Below are positions 25,851 to 35,579 of a DNA stretch of 64,000 nucleotides, piece by piece (the stretch's first letter is position 1; each line of letters opens with the position of its first letter). Source of the stretch: Alphaproteobacteria bacterium (GTDB lineage Bacteria; Pseudomonadota; Alphaproteobacteria; Sphingomonadales; Sphingomonadaceae); contig JAHJIJ010000019.1 of NCBI GenBank assembly GCA_018823325.1, positions 112,786-176,785 on the forward strand, read 5' to 3'. The translations under genes and the position numbers were made by a program. Under the pieces are notes generated by a model. It was given only the letters and a program-made list of their open reading frames with translations. It had not been told where the DNA came from and ran no database searches.

Positions 25851-25906
25851 CTCTTCCAAAGTCTCCCGCTCTTGCCTAAGCGCAGGGCGCAACAGGAACC
25901 AGACCG

Positions 25907-27907
25907 ATGACGCAACAGGTGAAGATCACGCTCCTTGATGGCTCGCAGCGCGAGGTCGCGCGCGGCACCACCCCGGCCGAGATCGCGGCTTCCATCGGCC
26001 CCGGCCTCGCCAAGGCGGCGCTCGCGGCGCGCATCGATGGCGAGCTGGTCGACATCGGCCGCCCGATCGAGGCGGACGCGCAGCTCGCCCTCGTCACCGC
26101 CCGGGACGAGAAGGACGCGCTTGAGCTCGTCCGCCACGATTATGCGCATATCCTGGCCGAGGCGGTGCAGGCGCTGTTCCCCGGCACGCAGATCACCTTC
26201 GGCCCGGCGACGGACGACGGCTTCTATTATGACGTCGCCCCGCCGGCGGACCACGGCCCCTTCACCGAGGACGATCTGCCTGCCATCGAGGCAAAGATGC
26301 GGGAGATCATCGCCGCCGACAAGCCGCTGCGCCGCGAGGTGTGGACGCGCCAACAACTCATCGAGCGCTGGGCCGGGCAGGGCGAGAGCTTCAAGGCCGA
26401 GTGGGCGGCCGCGCTGCCCGATGACGAGGAGCTGACCGTCTATTGGTCGGGTAGCGACTGGCTGGACATGTGCCGCGGTCCGCATCTGGCTTCCACCGGC
26501 AAGGTCGATCCGCAGGCGTTCAAGCTCACGCGCGTCTCCGGCGCCTACTGGCGCGGCGACCAGAAGAACGCGATGCTCTCGCGCATCTACGGCACTGGCT
26601 GGCTCAACAAGAAGCAGCTCGATGCGCATCTGCTGCGGCTGGAGGAAGCCGCCAAGCGCGATCACCGCAAGATCGGGCAGGAGATGGACCTGTTCCACCT
26701 CCAGCAGGAAGCGCATGGCAGCGTGTTCTGGCACCCGCAGGGCTTCGTCATCTGGCGCCAGCTCGAGGCCTATATGCGCCGCGCGATCGATGATGCCGGC
26801 TACAACGAAGTGAAGACCCCGCAGGTGATGGACGCCCGCCAGTGGGAGCAGTCCGGCCACTGGGGCAAATATCGCGAGAATATGTTCGTCATCCCCGACG
26901 AGGTGCCGAACGTGGAGGACGAAGGCCCGCTCGTCTCGGACGAGGCCGAGTGGATGGCGCTCAAGCCGATGAACTGCCCGGCGCATGTCCTCATCTTCCG
27001 CCAGGGCATCAAGAGCTATCGCGATCTGCCCCTGCGCATCTACGAGAATGGCTGCTGCCACCGCAACGAGCCGCATGGCGCGCTGCACGGCCTGATGCGC
27101 GTGCGCCAGTTCACGCAGGACGATGCCCACATCTTCTGCCGCGAGGACCAGATCGTCGATGAGGTCCGCGCCTTCTGCGCGCTCGCCGACCGCATCTACA
27201 AGGATTTCGGTTTCACCTATTCGATCAAGCTCGCGCTCCGCCCGGAGAAGCGCTTCGGCTCGGACGAGATGTGGGATCTGGCGGAGACGGAATTGCGCAA
27301 CGCCGTCATCGCGGCCGGCCTCGCCACGGAAGAGTATGGGTGGGAAGAACTGCCCGGCGAAGGCGCCTTCTATGCGCCCAAGCTGGAATGGCATCTCACC
27401 GACGCGATCGGCCGCACCTGGCAGGTCGGCACCATCCAGTCGGACCGCGTGCTGCCCGAGCGGCTCGATGCGAGCTATGTCGGTGAGGATGGCGCCCGCC
27501 ACCGCCCCGTGATGCTCCACCGTGCGATTTTCGGCAGCTATGAGCGCTTCATCGGCATCCTCATCGAGCATTATGCCGGCAAGTTCCCGCTCTGGCTGGC
27601 GCCGGTTCAGGCGGTGGTCGCGACCATCGTCTCGGATGCGGATGAGTATGCCAAGGCCGTGGTCGAGAAGCTGCGCGGCGCGGGCATTCGCGCCGAGACG
27701 GACCTGCGCAACGAGAAGATCAACTACAAGGTGCGCGAGCACAGCCTTGGGCGCGTGCCCAATCTGCTGGTCGTCGGCCGCCGCGAGGCGGAGGAGGGCA
27801 CCGTTGCCCTGCGCCGCCTCGGCAGCGACGAGCACCAGAAGGTGATGAGTGTCGATGACGTCATCGCGCAACTGGTCGCCGAGGCCACGCCGCCGGACCT
27901 GCGGTGA
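25907..27907 (+). CDS. thrS: Threonyl-tRNA synthetase
   Basis: A complete 666-residue class II synthetase that charges tRNA-Thr. It starts with a TGS domain (V-K-I-T-L-L-D-G-S), followed by the editing domain with the H-x-x-x-H signature ([11 protein letters not shown]), the catalytic core with zinc ligands in M-K-P-M-N-C-P-A-H and later His residues, motif 2 near [15 protein letters not shown], and a C-terminal anticodon-binding domain. AGGAA lies before the ATG. Preceded by a Thr-rich leader peptide and attenuator. Its stop overlaps the start of the next gene. Confidence 0.98.
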   Translation: MTQQVKITLLDGSQREVARGTTPAEIAASIGPGLAKAALAARIDGELVDIGRPIEADAQLALVTARDEKDALELVRHDYAHILAEAVQALFPGTQITFGPATDDGFYYDVAPPADHGPFTEDDLPAIEAKMREIIAADKPLRREVWTRQQLIERWAGQGESFKAEWAAALPDDEELTVYWSGSDWLDMCRGPHLASTGKVDPQAFKLTRVSGAYWRGDQKNAMLSRIYGTGWLNKKQLDAHLLRLEEAAKRDHRKIGQEMDLFHLQQEAHGSVFWHPQGFVIWRQLEAYMRRAIDDAGYNEVKTPQVMDARQWEQSGHWGKYRENMFVIPDEVPNVEDEGPLVSDEAEWMALKPMNCPAHVLIFRQGIKSYRDLPLRIYENGCCHRNEPHGALHGLMRVRQFTQDDAHIFCREDQIVDEVRAFCALADRIYKDFGFTYSIKLALRPEKRFGSDEMWDLAETELRNAVIAAGLATEEYGWEELPGEGAFYAPKLEWHLTDAIGRTWQVGTIQSDRVLPERLDASYVGEDGARHRPVMLHRAIFGSYERFIGILIEHYAGKFPLWLAPVQAVVATIVSDADEYAKAVVEKLRGAGIRAETDLRNEKINYKVREHSLGRVPNLLVVGRREAEEGTVALRRLGSDEHQKVMSVDDVIAQLVAEATPPDLR

Positions 27908-28347
27908 CCATCCGCGTCCGCAAGGCCACCCCCGCCGATCTTCCACGCGCGCTGGAGATCTGGCGGGCGGCGGTGGATGCGACGCACGGTTTCATCACCC
28001 CGCAGGACCGCGCCGAGATCGATATCATGGTGGAGCGCGAGCATCTGCCGACGGTGGATCTATGGGTCGCCACGGATGAAGCGGACACCGTGCAGGGTTT
28101 TCTCGGTATGGGCGAGGGCGAGATCGATTCGCTGTTCGTCGATCCCGCCATGCACGGCTGCGGCTTTGGCACGGCGCTGGTCGGCCACGCCTTAAAGCTG
28201 GTGCCGGGCGCAAGAGTCGATGCGAGCGAGCAGGCGCCGCAAGCCGTGGCGTTCTATGAAAGGCGGGGCTTCGTCCGCACGGGCCGCTCGGAGACGGACC
28301 CGGCAGGGCGGCCATATCCGCTTGTTCATTTCAGACATTCAGCGTGA
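27904..28347 (+). CDS. GNAT-family N-acetyltransferase
   Basis: A 147-residue GNAT protein starting at GTG, overlapping the thrS stop codon (GTGA). Conserved parts are the N-terminal R-x-A-T-P-A-D-L-P, the acetyl-CoA site [12 protein letters not shown], and the C-terminal [10 protein letters not shown]. The G-x-G-x-G/A loop shows the nucleotide site is intact. The substrate is not known; the YafP-like subgroup is the closest I recognise. Translational coupling to thrS puts it under the same attenuator. Confidence 0.88.
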   Translation: MTIRVRKATPADLPRALEIWRAAVDATHGFITPQDRAEIDIMVEREHLPTVDLWVATDEADTVQGFLGMGEGEIDSLFVDPAMHGCGFGTALVGHALKLVPGARVDASEQAPQAVAFYERRGFVRTGRSETDPAGRPYPLVHFRHSA

Positions 28348-28561
28348 CGGTCAGGCGCCCGTCGGGTCGGATTGGCACTCATCGTCAATGGGAGCGCGGC
28401 CCTTGCCCTGCGGCGCATGCGTCCCTAAATGCACCGTGCACAATACTGTGGCCTTCGTGCCGCAGTCCGTCTCGTGCCGCGCTACGGCCTCTTTCCGTTC
28501 CCATGGAAAACCGGTATGGTGCGCGCCTCGCATATTTGAATTGGCTACAGGAGAAACTGCT

Positions 28562-29110
28562 ATACGTCCCCCTATGATGCGCCGTCCGATGGCGCCACAG
28601 CCCGCGAACGGCCCCCGCTACAATGAATTCATCACTGTGCCCAAGGTGCGCGTCATTGATGAAGAGGGCGAGAATCTGGGCGTGATGTTCACGCGCGAGG
28701 CCATCGAGCAGGCGGCGGACGTCGGTCTGGACCTGGTGGAAGTCTCTCCCAATGCGGACCCGCCGGTCTGCAAGTTCCTGGACATCGGCAAATACAAGTA
28801 CGAGGCCCAGAAGAAGGCGAACATCGCCCGCAAGACCCAGAAGACGCAGGAGATCAAGGAGATCAAGATGCGTCCGAACATCGACGATCATGATTATGAT
28901 ACGAAGATGAAGAAGGTCTTCGACTTCATCGAGGAAGGTGACAAGGTGAAGGTCACCCTGCGCTTCCGTGGCCGCGAGATGGCGCACCAGCAGCTTGGTA
29001 TGCAGCTTCTCCAGCGCGTCGCCGAGAATACCGCCGAGGTCGCCAAGGTCGAATCCTATCCGCGCCTCGAAGGCCGGCAGATGCTCATGGTGCTCTCGCC
29101 CAAGGCGTGA
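28562..29110 (+). CDS. infC: Translation initiation factor IF-3, proposed AUA start
   Basis: IF-3 binds the 30S subunit, blocks premature 50S joining and checks the start codon. The N domain ([21 protein letters not shown]) and C domain ([14 protein letters not shown]) are complete. AGGAG (28549-28553) is 8 bases before ATA at 28562 but 20 before the first ATG (28574). A non-AUG start is known for infC (AUU in E. coli) and lets IF-3 control itself, so I chose ATA, giving 182 residues; the conservative alternative is 28574 (178 residues). rpmI and rplT do not follow. Confidence 0.93.
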   Translation: MRPPMMRRPMAPQPANGPRYNEFITVPKVRVIDEEGENLGVMFTREAIEQAADVGLDLVEVSPNADPPVCKFLDIGKYKYEAQKKANIARKTQKTQEIKEIKMRPNIDDHDYDTKMKKVFDFIEEGDKVKVTLRFRGREMAHQQLGMQLLQRVAENTAEVAKVESYPRLEGRQMLMVLSPKA

Positions 29111-29133
29111 ACGCCACCCGGATTAGAACGGAC

Positions 29134-29166
29134 AGGGGGTGTGCCGCGTGCGCACCCCCTTTCGTT
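29134..29166 (+). terminator. Intrinsic terminator after infC
   Basis: AGGGGGTGTGC (29134-29144) pairs with GCGCACCCCCT (29150-29160) over a 5-base loop, with one G-T pair, followed by TTTCGTTT. It lies 23 bp after the infC stop and ends the thrS-infC transcript. Confidence 0.85.
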
Positions 29167-29247
29167 TAAGCCGCACTGAGACAGACTCGCGCCGGCAAGG
29201 TCATCCCCGGTTGACCCGCGCGCTGCCTGCGATCAGATGGCAACGCC

Positions 29248-30723
29248 ATGACCGATGCCACGCCTCTCACGCTCTTCAACAGCCTGACCCGCCAGCTCGA
29301 ACCGTTCGAGCCCGTCCACCCCGGTGAGGCGCGCGTCTACAGCTGCGGCCCGACGGTCTATAATTATCCGCACATCGGCAACATGCGCGCCTATGTGTTC
29401 GCGGACACGCTGGGGCGCACGCTCAGCTTCAAGGGCTACAAGCTCACCCACGTCATCAACATCACCGACGTCGGCCACCTGACCGACGATGCCGATGCCG
29501 GCGAGGACAAGATGGAGAAGATGGCCGCGCAGCAGGCGCAGTCGATCTGGGACATCGCGAAACACTATACCCAGGCCTATTGGGCCGACGTGGCGGCGCT
29601 CAACATCCGCCAGCCCGCGCATTGGTCGATTGCGACCGATTATGTCCCGCAGATGATCGCTTTCGCGCAGAGCATCGCGGACAAGCATTGCTACGAACTG
29701 CCGAGCGGCCTCTATTTCGATACCAGCACAGTGGCCGATTATGGCCGGCTCGCCCGCGCCGCGACCGATGAAGGCGAAGGCCGCATCGATCCGGTGGAAG
29801 GCAAGCGCCATGCCGCCGACTTCGCGATCTGGCGCAAGACGCCGCCGGGCGAGAGCCGCCAGATGGAATGGGATTCGCCCTGGGGCAGGGGCGCGCCGGG
29901 CTGGCATCTGGAATGCTCAGTGATGAGCCGCGCACTCCTCGGTCTGCCTTTCGACATCCACACCGGCGGCATCGATCATCGCGAAATTCACCACCCTAAC
30001 GAGATCGCCCAAAATCAGGCGATCCAGGGCTATGATGCAGAGCACGGCCATCTCGATTGCGCCGTCCACTCCGGCGCGCGTTTGTGGATGCACAATAATT
30101 TCCTGATCGACCGTACCGGCAAGATGAGCAAGTCCTCGGGCGAGTTCCTGCGCCTGCAACTGCTCATCGACCGGGGCTATCACCCGCTCGCCTACCGCAT
30201 GATGTGCCTGCAGGCGCATTATCGCTCGGAGCTGGAATTCAGCTGGGAGAATCTCGGTGCGGCGCTGACCCGGTTGAAGCGCATGCTGATGAGCGCGGCG
30301 CCCCTTCGCGACGTCGCTCCCGCCGATGCCGTGCGGCACCCGAAGCTCCAGCCATTGCTGGCCCGTTTCGAGGCCGCCGTCAGTGACGATCTCAACACGT
30401 CCGTCGCGCTCACCGTGCTCGATGAAGTGCTGGCCACAAAGAAAGTACCGGCAGAAGAAAAGCGTGCGCTGGTCGAGACCATGGATGCCGTTCTTGGCCT
30501 CGCGCTGCTCACGCTGGACCGCGAAGCGCTGCGCCTTCGTCCGAAGGGAGCCGCGATTGAGGAGAGTGCCATCGAAGCGCTGATGGCTGAGCGCAAGGCC
30601 GCGCGCGCGGCGAAGGATTTTGCTGCCTCGGATGCCCTGCGCGACAAGCTGATCGCATCCGGTGTCGAGGTCATGGATGGCGATCCGCTCGGCTGGGAAT
30701 GGAAGCTCGACCATGGCGCATAA
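29248..30723 (+). CDS. cysS: Cysteinyl-tRNA synthetase
   Basis: A 491-residue class I synthetase that charges tRNA-Cys. Catalytic signatures are Y-S-C33-G-P-T-V-Y-N (zinc and Cys binding), P-H-I-G-N (42-45, HIGH-like) and KMSKS at 292-296, with further zinc ligands in H-L-E-C-S and [13 protein letters not shown]. The C-terminal anticodon-binding helical bundle is full length. It overlaps the following dehydrogenase gene by 11 bp, so they form one transcription unit. Confidence 0.97.
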   Translation: MTDATPLTLFNSLTRQLEPFEPVHPGEARVYSCGPTVYNYPHIGNMRAYVFADTLGRTLSFKGYKLTHVINITDVGHLTDDADAGEDKMEKMAAQQAQSIWDIAKHYTQAYWADVAALNIRQPAHWSIATDYVPQMIAFAQSIADKHCYELPSGLYFDTSTVADYGRLARAATDEGEGRIDPVEGKRHAADFAIWRKTPPGESRQMEWDSPWGRGAPGWHLECSVMSRALLGLPFDIHTGGIDHREIHHPNEIAQNQAIQGYDAEHGHLDCAVHSGARLWMHNNFLIDRTGKMSKSSGEFLRLQLLIDRGYHPLAYRMMCLQAHYRSELEFSWENLGAALTRLKRMLMSAAPLRDVAPADAVRHPKLQPLLARFEAAVSDDLNTSVALTVLDEVLATKKVPAEEKRALVETMDAVLGLALLTLDREALRLRPKGAAIEESAIEALMAERKAARAAKDFAASDALRDKLIASGVEVMDGDPLGWEWKLDHGA

Positions 30724-31678
30724 GCCGCTCATCGTCCTGCCGGAGCGTTATCGGTCGCCGCTGGAGGCCCTGTTGGGGGACACCCTTGCCGAGCGCGTGA
30801 CATTGCGCGGATTCACCACGCTCGAGGAGGCGATGGCGCTGGCGCCGGAGGCGGACATCGGCTGGTTCGATGAATTTGCCGGCGGGATTTACAGCAAGGG
30901 GCCTCGTGCAGCCGTCAACGCGCGGTGGATCAACACCGTGATTGTGGGGTTCGACGCCTTCCCCATCGACGAGATGCGCGCACGGGGCCAGATCTTCACC
31001 AACGGCGCAGGGCTGATCCCGGATGTGATCGCCGATTATGCCGTGATGGGCGCGCTCACGCTGGCCAAGCGGCTGGACGAGGTGGTGCGTGCACATGACC
31101 GGCGTGAGTGGTTGAGAAAGCCGCCCGGCACGTTTGAGATGCGGGGCACAAAGGCCTTGATCATTGGCTATGGCGCCATTGGCAAGGAGATCGCAACACG
31201 CTTGCAGGCCTTCGGCGTAGAGGTCACCGGCGTGCGTCGATCCGCCGATGCGTCGGCCTTCGTTATCGGCGCGGACGAATGGCGTGGGCGTCTCGCCGAA
31301 TTCGACTGGATCATCATTAGCGCCCCGAACACGGCGGAAACCAAGGCCATGATCGGGCCGGAGGAACTGGCCGGGATGAAGCCGGGCGCGCGACTCATCA
31401 ACGTCGCGCGCGGCGACCTTGTCGACCAGCCTGCACTCATTCGGGCGCTTGAGAGTGGGCACCTTGCTGGCGCGTTCCTGGATGTCACCACCCCTGAGCC
31501 GCTGCCGTCGGATGACCCGCTCTGGCGCGCGCCCAATGTCCTCATCACCATGCATCTCTCTGGCCCGAGCCAGAACAGCATGTTCGAGCGCGGCGCCGCG
31601 CGTTTTATGCGCAATCTGCAGCATTATCTCGCGGGTGAGCCCCTCGAGCATGTCGCCGATCTGACGCGGGACTACTGA
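30713..31678 (+). CDS. D-isomer-specific 2-hydroxyacid dehydrogenase
   Basis: A 321-residue NAD(P)-dependent enzyme that interconverts 2-oxoacids and D-2-hydroxyacids. The dinucleotide site is G-Y-G-A-I-G (152-157). Catalytic residues are R233 (NVARGDLVDQPAL), E262 (T-T-P-E-P-L-P) and H281 (M-H-L-S-G), as in the glyoxylate/hydroxypyruvate reductase branch. The start at 30713 lies inside the end of cysS. The exact substrate is unknown; no serine or glycolate genes are next to it. Confidence 0.9.
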   Translation: MAHKPLIVLPERYRSPLEALLGDTLAERVTLRGFTTLEEAMALAPEADIGWFDEFAGGIYSKGPRAAVNARWINTVIVGFDAFPIDEMRARGQIFTNGAGLIPDVIADYAVMGALTLAKRLDEVVRAHDRREWLRKPPGTFEMRGTKALIIGYGAIGKEIATRLQAFGVEVTGVRRSADASAFVIGADEWRGRLAEFDWIIISAPNTAETKAMIGPEELAGMKPGARLINVARGDLVDQPALIRALESGHLAGAFLDVTTPEPLPSDDPLWRAPNVLITMHLSGPSQNSMFERGAARFMRNLQHYLAGEPLEHVADLTRDY

Positions 31679-31698
31679 CCCTCCCGTGACTGGCCGGG

Positions 31699-33408
31699 CT
31701 ACGCGCTGACAGGCGCTGCCGTCTCCATGCGGGCAGCTTCGATCGCTTCACTCATATTGGCGCGATAATGCACGTGCGGCGGGCGGACATTATGTGTGAG
31801 CAGCATCCGCCGCACCGCGGGTCGGGCACCGGCTATATAAAGCTCAGCACCACGCTGGCGCACTTTGCGGGCGAAGGCTTCTATCGTCGCCGCACCAGTG
31901 GAGTCGAGCATCCCCACGTCCGCCATGTTGATCACATAGGCGCGGGTGTGCTCGTCGAGCCGGTCCAGCATGGCCGAGACCGCGCTTGCGGCGCCGAAGA
32001 AGAACGCGCCCGAAATGCGACACAGCACGATGTCCGGATCGGCAGGACGGCCGCCTTCATATGGGCTGCGAGGCAATTCACTGTCCGGTCGATCCACCTC
32101 GATCATGCGCTCACCCGTCTCCACTTCGACAGACTGCGCCATGCGGTTCAGGAAGATCAGCGTACCAAGGCTGAAACCGACGAGAATGCCCAGCGCCAGA
32201 TCGTGGAAGATCACGAGGCCGAAGGTGACGACCAGCACCAGCGCGTCCCCGCGCGAAGTGCGGATCAGCGTGGCGATATGGTCGCGCTCGACCATGTTCC
32301 AGGCAACGGTTGCCAGCACCCCGGCCAGCGCCGCGAGGGGAATGTAACTGGCGAGCGGTGCGGCCACGAGCATGAAGGCCAGAATGAACAGCGCGTGGAG
32401 CATCCCGGAGACCGGTCCACGCGCACCTGCGCGCACATTGGTCGCCGTGCGCGCGATCGTGCCGGTCACGCACATGCCGCCAAAGAGCGCGCTCGCGCAA
32501 TTGGCTGCGCCCTGGGCGACCAGCTCGCAATTGGATCGGTGCCGCCGGCCACTCATGCTGTCCGCGACCACGGCCGAGAGAAGGCTCTCGATGGCGCCGA
32601 GCAGCGTGAAGGAGACGGCGGCCGGCAGCAGCGCAAGGATGCGCGCGGGCGAGAGATCCGGCAGGGCCGGGGCGGGCAGGCCGCGCGGGATGCCGCCGAA
32701 TTTTGAGCCGATCGTCTCGACCGGCAGGTGCAGCAGCGCCGCGAGCGTGGCCGTGACCAACGCGGCGATGAGATAGCCCGGCCAGCTGGGCCGCCATTTG
32801 CGGCAGCCCAGAATGAGGGCGATGGCCAGCAATGCCAGTGCTACGGCAGCAGGGCTTGCCGTCGGCATTGCTTGCGCCAGTGCCTCCAGCTTGGGCAGCA
32901 GCGCGCCCGGCTCCGGCCCCGCGAGGGTTAGGCCCGCTAAGTCCTTCAGCTGGCTTGCGAGGATGACGATGCCGATGCCTGCTGTGAACCCCACCGTCAC
33001 CGGGTAGGGGATGAACTTGATGAATGTGCCCAGCCCAAGCCAGCCCACTGCCATGAGCATCAGGCCGGAAAGAAAGGTCGCGATCAGCAGCCCCTCCAGC
33101 CCATGCTGCGCGACGGTCGCCGCGACCAGCACGATGAAGGCGCCCGCCGGCCCGCCGATCTGGAAACGGCTGCCGCCAAGCATCGAGACGACGAAGCCGC
33201 CGACAATGGCGGCATACAGCCCGCGCTCTGGTCCGACGCCAGACGCAATGGCAATCGCCATCGACAAGGGCAGAGCAACGATGGCGACGGTGAGCCCTGC
33301 CATTACATCGGCCTTGAGGCCGGTGGCATTATACCCCTCGCGCAAGACCGTCACGAGCTTGGGCGTGTAGAGCTCCGCAAAGCTCGGCTTCTTTGCGCGC
33401 GCGGTCAT
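31699..33408 (-). CDS. SulP-family anion transporter with STAS domain
   Basis: A 569-residue transporter starting at 33408 (MTARAKKPSF), whose ATG overlaps the stop of the XRE gene (ATGA); an in-frame ATG at 33432 is an alternative. It has about 10-14 membrane helices including the SulP signature (P-L-S-M-A-I-A-I-A-S-G-V and G-G-P-A-G-A-F-I-V-L-V), and a C-terminal STAS domain (about 470-560). SulP members carry sulfate, bicarbonate, dicarboxylates or other anions; the substrate is not decidable here. The gene is translationally coupled to a regulator. Confidence 0.92.
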   Translation of the reverse strand: MTARAKKPSFAELYTPKLVTVLREGYNATGLKADVMAGLTVAIVALPLSMAIAIASGVGPERGLYAAIVGGFVVSMLGGSRFQIGGPAGAFIVLVAATVAQHGLEGLLIATFLSGLMLMAVGWLGLGTFIKFIPYPVTVGFTAGIGIVILASQLKDLAGLTLAGPEPGALLPKLEALAQAMPTASPAAVALALLAIALILGCRKWRPSWPGYLIAALVTATLAALLHLPVETIGSKFGGIPRGLPAPALPDLSPARILALLPAAVSFTLLGAIESLLSAVVADSMSGRRHRSNCELVAQGAANCASALFGGMCVTGTIARTATNVRAGARGPVSGMLHALFILAFMLVAAPLASYIPLAALAGVLATVAWNMVERDHIATLIRTSRGDALVLVVTFGLVIFHDLALGILVGFSLGTLIFLNRMAQSVEVETGERMIEVDRPDSELPRSPYEGGRPADPDIVLCRISGAFFFGAASAVSAMLDRLDEHTRAYVINMADVGMLDSTGAATIEAFARKVRQRGAELYIAGARPAVRRMLLTHNVRPPHVHYRANMSEAIEAARMETAAPVSA

Positions 33409-33671
33409 GGCTCTGTCCGGCTTTCCGGCCATTTGAGCCGGACGCCCCGGCCGCCGCCGTGGCTCGGCGCGTCATCCCCGATCAGCTCGACCCCGCCCCG
33501 CGATAGTGCCTCGACCACCTTGACGAGGCTGTCGACATTGCCGCGCACATTGCCGTCGCTGGATTCCATGCGCTGGATTGTCGGCAGCGAAATGCCGGAG
33601 AGATCGGCGAGCTGGCGCTGGTCGATGCCGAGCAGGGCGCGCGCGGCGCGCATCTGAGCGGAGGTCATCAT
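33405..33671 (-). CDS. XRE-type helix-turn-helix regulator coupled to SulP gene
   Basis: An 88-residue protein with an N-terminal Cro/C1-type HTH (Q-R-Q-L-A-D-L-S-G-I-S-L-P-T-I-Q-R-M-E) and a short tail with V-E-L-I-G-D-D. It has no other domain. Its TGA overlaps the ATG of the SulP transporter, so both are made from one mRNA. Direct repeats in its promoter (33712-33734) are likely binding sites, suggesting autoregulation of the pair. Confidence 0.85.
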   Translation of the reverse strand: MMTSAQMRAARALLGIDQRQLADLSGISLPTIQRMESSDGNVRGNVDSLVKVVEALSRGGVELIGDDAPSHGGGRGVRLKWPESRTEP

Positions 33672-34083
33672 GGGGCAGGTCCGTATGGGGCGTGAGAACT
33701 GATATATAGAACATCAATATCGATGCATCAATATGCGATAATCATCGGTCAGCGATCATATGTGGCCGTTGTTGCGCCTCTGACATGGATCTGAATGTCC
33801 CTGTCTGCGGCGCTGTCCTACAGGCCGCTGCTTCTGCAATGGTCAGCCCTATGCCGATTCGCGCCCCGTCCCGATCCTTCCGACGCCCTTCGCGGCAGCG
33901 TTTCAATTGGCTTGGGGAGGCGAAATAAATTTGTTTACCCCGTAACCTTCGTAACCTTCCGAGCGCTCAATAGGTGGTGCCCGGCCATGCGCCTTGCCTC
34001 TCGGGCACCAAAAGCGTAGGGGCTTGCCCCTTGTCCGCCACACCCCATCTTGTGGTGCACATGCGCTTGGAGTTTTGAAAGTC
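33672..34083. other. Divergent intergenic region (XRE-SulP / DAHP synthase)
   Basis: A 412-bp gap with lower GC than its surroundings. It holds the XRE-SulP promoter (33703-33734), a tandem 9-bp repeat GTAACCTTC at 33942-33950 and 33951-33959, and a small GGGG/CCCC hairpin near 34020-34031. A 10-codon ORF at 33987-34019 has no aromatic codons, so it is not an aromatic leader peptide. I see no gene. Confidence 0.5.
33703..33734 (-). promoter_or_regulatory. Promoter of the XRE-SulP operon with direct repeats
   Basis: On the minus strand TTGATG (33731-33726) and TATATA (33708-33703) are 17 bases apart. The sequence ATATTGATG occurs twice, at 33734-33726 and 33720-33712, one copy on the -35 and one in the spacer, a 14-bp period. 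These are likely operator half-sites for the XRE protein. Confidence 0.6.
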
Positions 34084-35457
34084 ATGACGGCGAAGTGGTC
34101 GCCCGCAAGCTGGCGGGATCATGAAGGGTTGCAAATGCCTGTCTATCGCGATGCTGCGGCACTCGCGGCAGCTGAGGCGCAGCTTGGGACCTTTCCGCCG
34201 CTCGTCTTTGCAGGCGAAGCCCGCAATCTGACGAATGATCTGGCCAAGGTCGCCGCAGGCGAGGCCTTCCTTCTTCAGGGCGGGGACTGCGCTGAGTCCT
34301 TCGCTGAGTTCCATCCGAACAACATCCGCGACACGTTCCGCGTGCTGCTGCAAATGGCTGTCGTCCTCACCTTCGCCAGCAAGCTGCCGGTGGTGAAGGT
34401 CGGGCGCATGGCTGGCCAATTTGCCAAGCCGCGCTCGTCCGGAACCGAGGCAATCAACGGCGTCGAGCTCCCCAGCTATCGCGGCGACAATGTGAACGAC
34501 ATCGCGTTCACGGCAGAAGGCCGCGAGCCTGATCCGGCACGTATGATCCGCGCCTACAATCAGTCTGCTGCAACGCTCAATCTGCTGCGCGCTTTCTCGA
34601 CGGGCGGCTATGCCAGCCTCGACAAGGTGCATGGCTGGATGCTTGATTTCATGGGCCGCAGCCCGTGGGCCAAGAAGTTCAGCGAAATGGCCGATCGCAT
34701 CGGCGAGGCGCTTGAGTTCATGAAGGCCTGTGGCCTTTCGCCGGACACGGTGCCCCAGCTTGGCGGAACCAGCTTCTACACCAGCCATGAGGCGCTGCTG
34801 CTGCCTTATGAGCAGGCCCTGACCCGTCAGGATTCCCTCACTGGCCAGTGGTATGACACCAGCGCGCACATGCTCTGGATTGGCGACCGTACGCGCTTCG
34901 AGGGCTCGGCGCATGTCGAGTATTTGCGCGGCATCGGCAATCCCATCGGCATGAAGGTCGGCCCGAGCCTGCAGCCGGACGTGCTGCTGCGCCTGCTCGA
35001 TACGTTGAACCCGCGTCGCGAGGCGGGGCGGATCACGCTCATCACGCGCTACGGGCATGACAAGATCGAAGGTGCGCTGCCGCCGCTGGTGCGCGCCGTG
35101 ATGCGGGAAGGTCATCCGGTCGTGTGGTCGTGCGATCCGATGCACGGCAATGTCATCAAGGCGGCCAATGGCTACAAGACGCGCCCGTTCGAGCGCATCC
35201 TCGCCGAAGTGCGCGGCTTCTTCGCCGTGCATCGCGCCGAGGGCAGCTTCGGCGGCGGCATTCATGCTGAGATGACTGGCCAGAACGTGACCGAATGCAC
35301 CGGCGGTGCCATCGACGTGACCGAGCAGAGCCTGGCGGATCGCTATCACACGCATTGCGATCCCCGTCTCAATGCGGCGCAGAGCCTCGAACTGGCGTTC
35401 CTGCTGGCCGAGATGCTCAACGACGAGCTGGCGGAGCGGCGCAAGCAGGCTGCCTGA
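34084..35457 (+). CDS. aroG: Class II 3-deoxy-7-phosphoheptulonate (DAHP) synthase
   Basis: A 457-residue plant/mycobacterial-type DAHP synthase that condenses phosphoenolpyruvate and erythrose 4-phosphate, the first step of the shikimate pathway. It starts [15 protein letters not shown] and has the family marks [31 protein letters not shown], and C-D-P-M-H-G-N, with the metal Cys in G-G-D-C. The frame continues to 33994 but the added 30 codons are not family-like. GGAG lies 12 bases before the ATG. A perfect hairpin follows the stop. Confidence 0.96.
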   Translation: MTAKWSPASWRDHEGLQMPVYRDAAALAAAEAQLGTFPPLVFAGEARNLTNDLAKVAAGEAFLLQGGDCAESFAEFHPNNIRDTFRVLLQMAVVLTFASKLPVVKVGRMAGQFAKPRSSGTEAINGVELPSYRGDNVNDIAFTAEGREPDPARMIRAYNQSAATLNLLRAFSTGGYASLDKVHGWMLDFMGRSPWAKKFSEMADRIGEALEFMKACGLSPDTVPQLGGTSFYTSHEALLLPYEQALTRQDSLTGQWYDTSAHMLWIGDRTRFEGSAHVEYLRGIGNPIGMKVGPSLQPDVLLRLLDTLNPRREAGRITLITRYGHDKIEGALPPLVRAVMREGHPVVWSCDPMHGNVIKAANGYKTRPFERILAEVRGFFAVHRAEGSFGGGIHAEMTGQNVTECTGGAIDVTEQSLADRYHTHCDPRLNAAQSLELAFLLAEMLNDELAERRKQAA

Positions 35458-35466
35458 TGCTTTTTG

Positions 35467-35495
35467 GGTAAACCGTGGTCACGCCACGGTTTACC
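35467..35495 (+). terminator. Perfect hairpin after the DAHP synthase gene
   Basis: GGTAAACCGTGG (35467-35478) pairs exactly with CCACGGTTTACC (35484-35495), loop TCACG. It starts 9 bp after the stop. A TTTTT run precedes rather than follows it, so it is not a textbook terminator; a Rho-independent role is only likely. Confidence 0.5.
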
Positions 35496-35579
35496 TCAAG
35501 GGGCCGGAAAAAGCGGCTTTCAAGCCTTTGTTCAGGCATGCCCCTTGCGCGAATTGCATTCTCTGCCAAATAGGTTGGT

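Noticed and set aside
25634..25906. T-box riboswitch ahead of thrS
   Set aside because: No T-box sequence or specifier loop; the Thr-rich ORF with alternative hairpins explains the region better, and T-boxes are not typical of alphaproteobacteria.
25685..27946. 753-codon minus-strand ORF opposite thrS
   Set aside because: thrS is intact on the plus strand; the antisense frame has no domain signature.
33987..34019. 10-codon ORF ahead of the DAHP synthase, as an aromatic leader peptide
   Set aside because: Contains no Phe, Tyr or Trp codons and has no ribosome-binding site.
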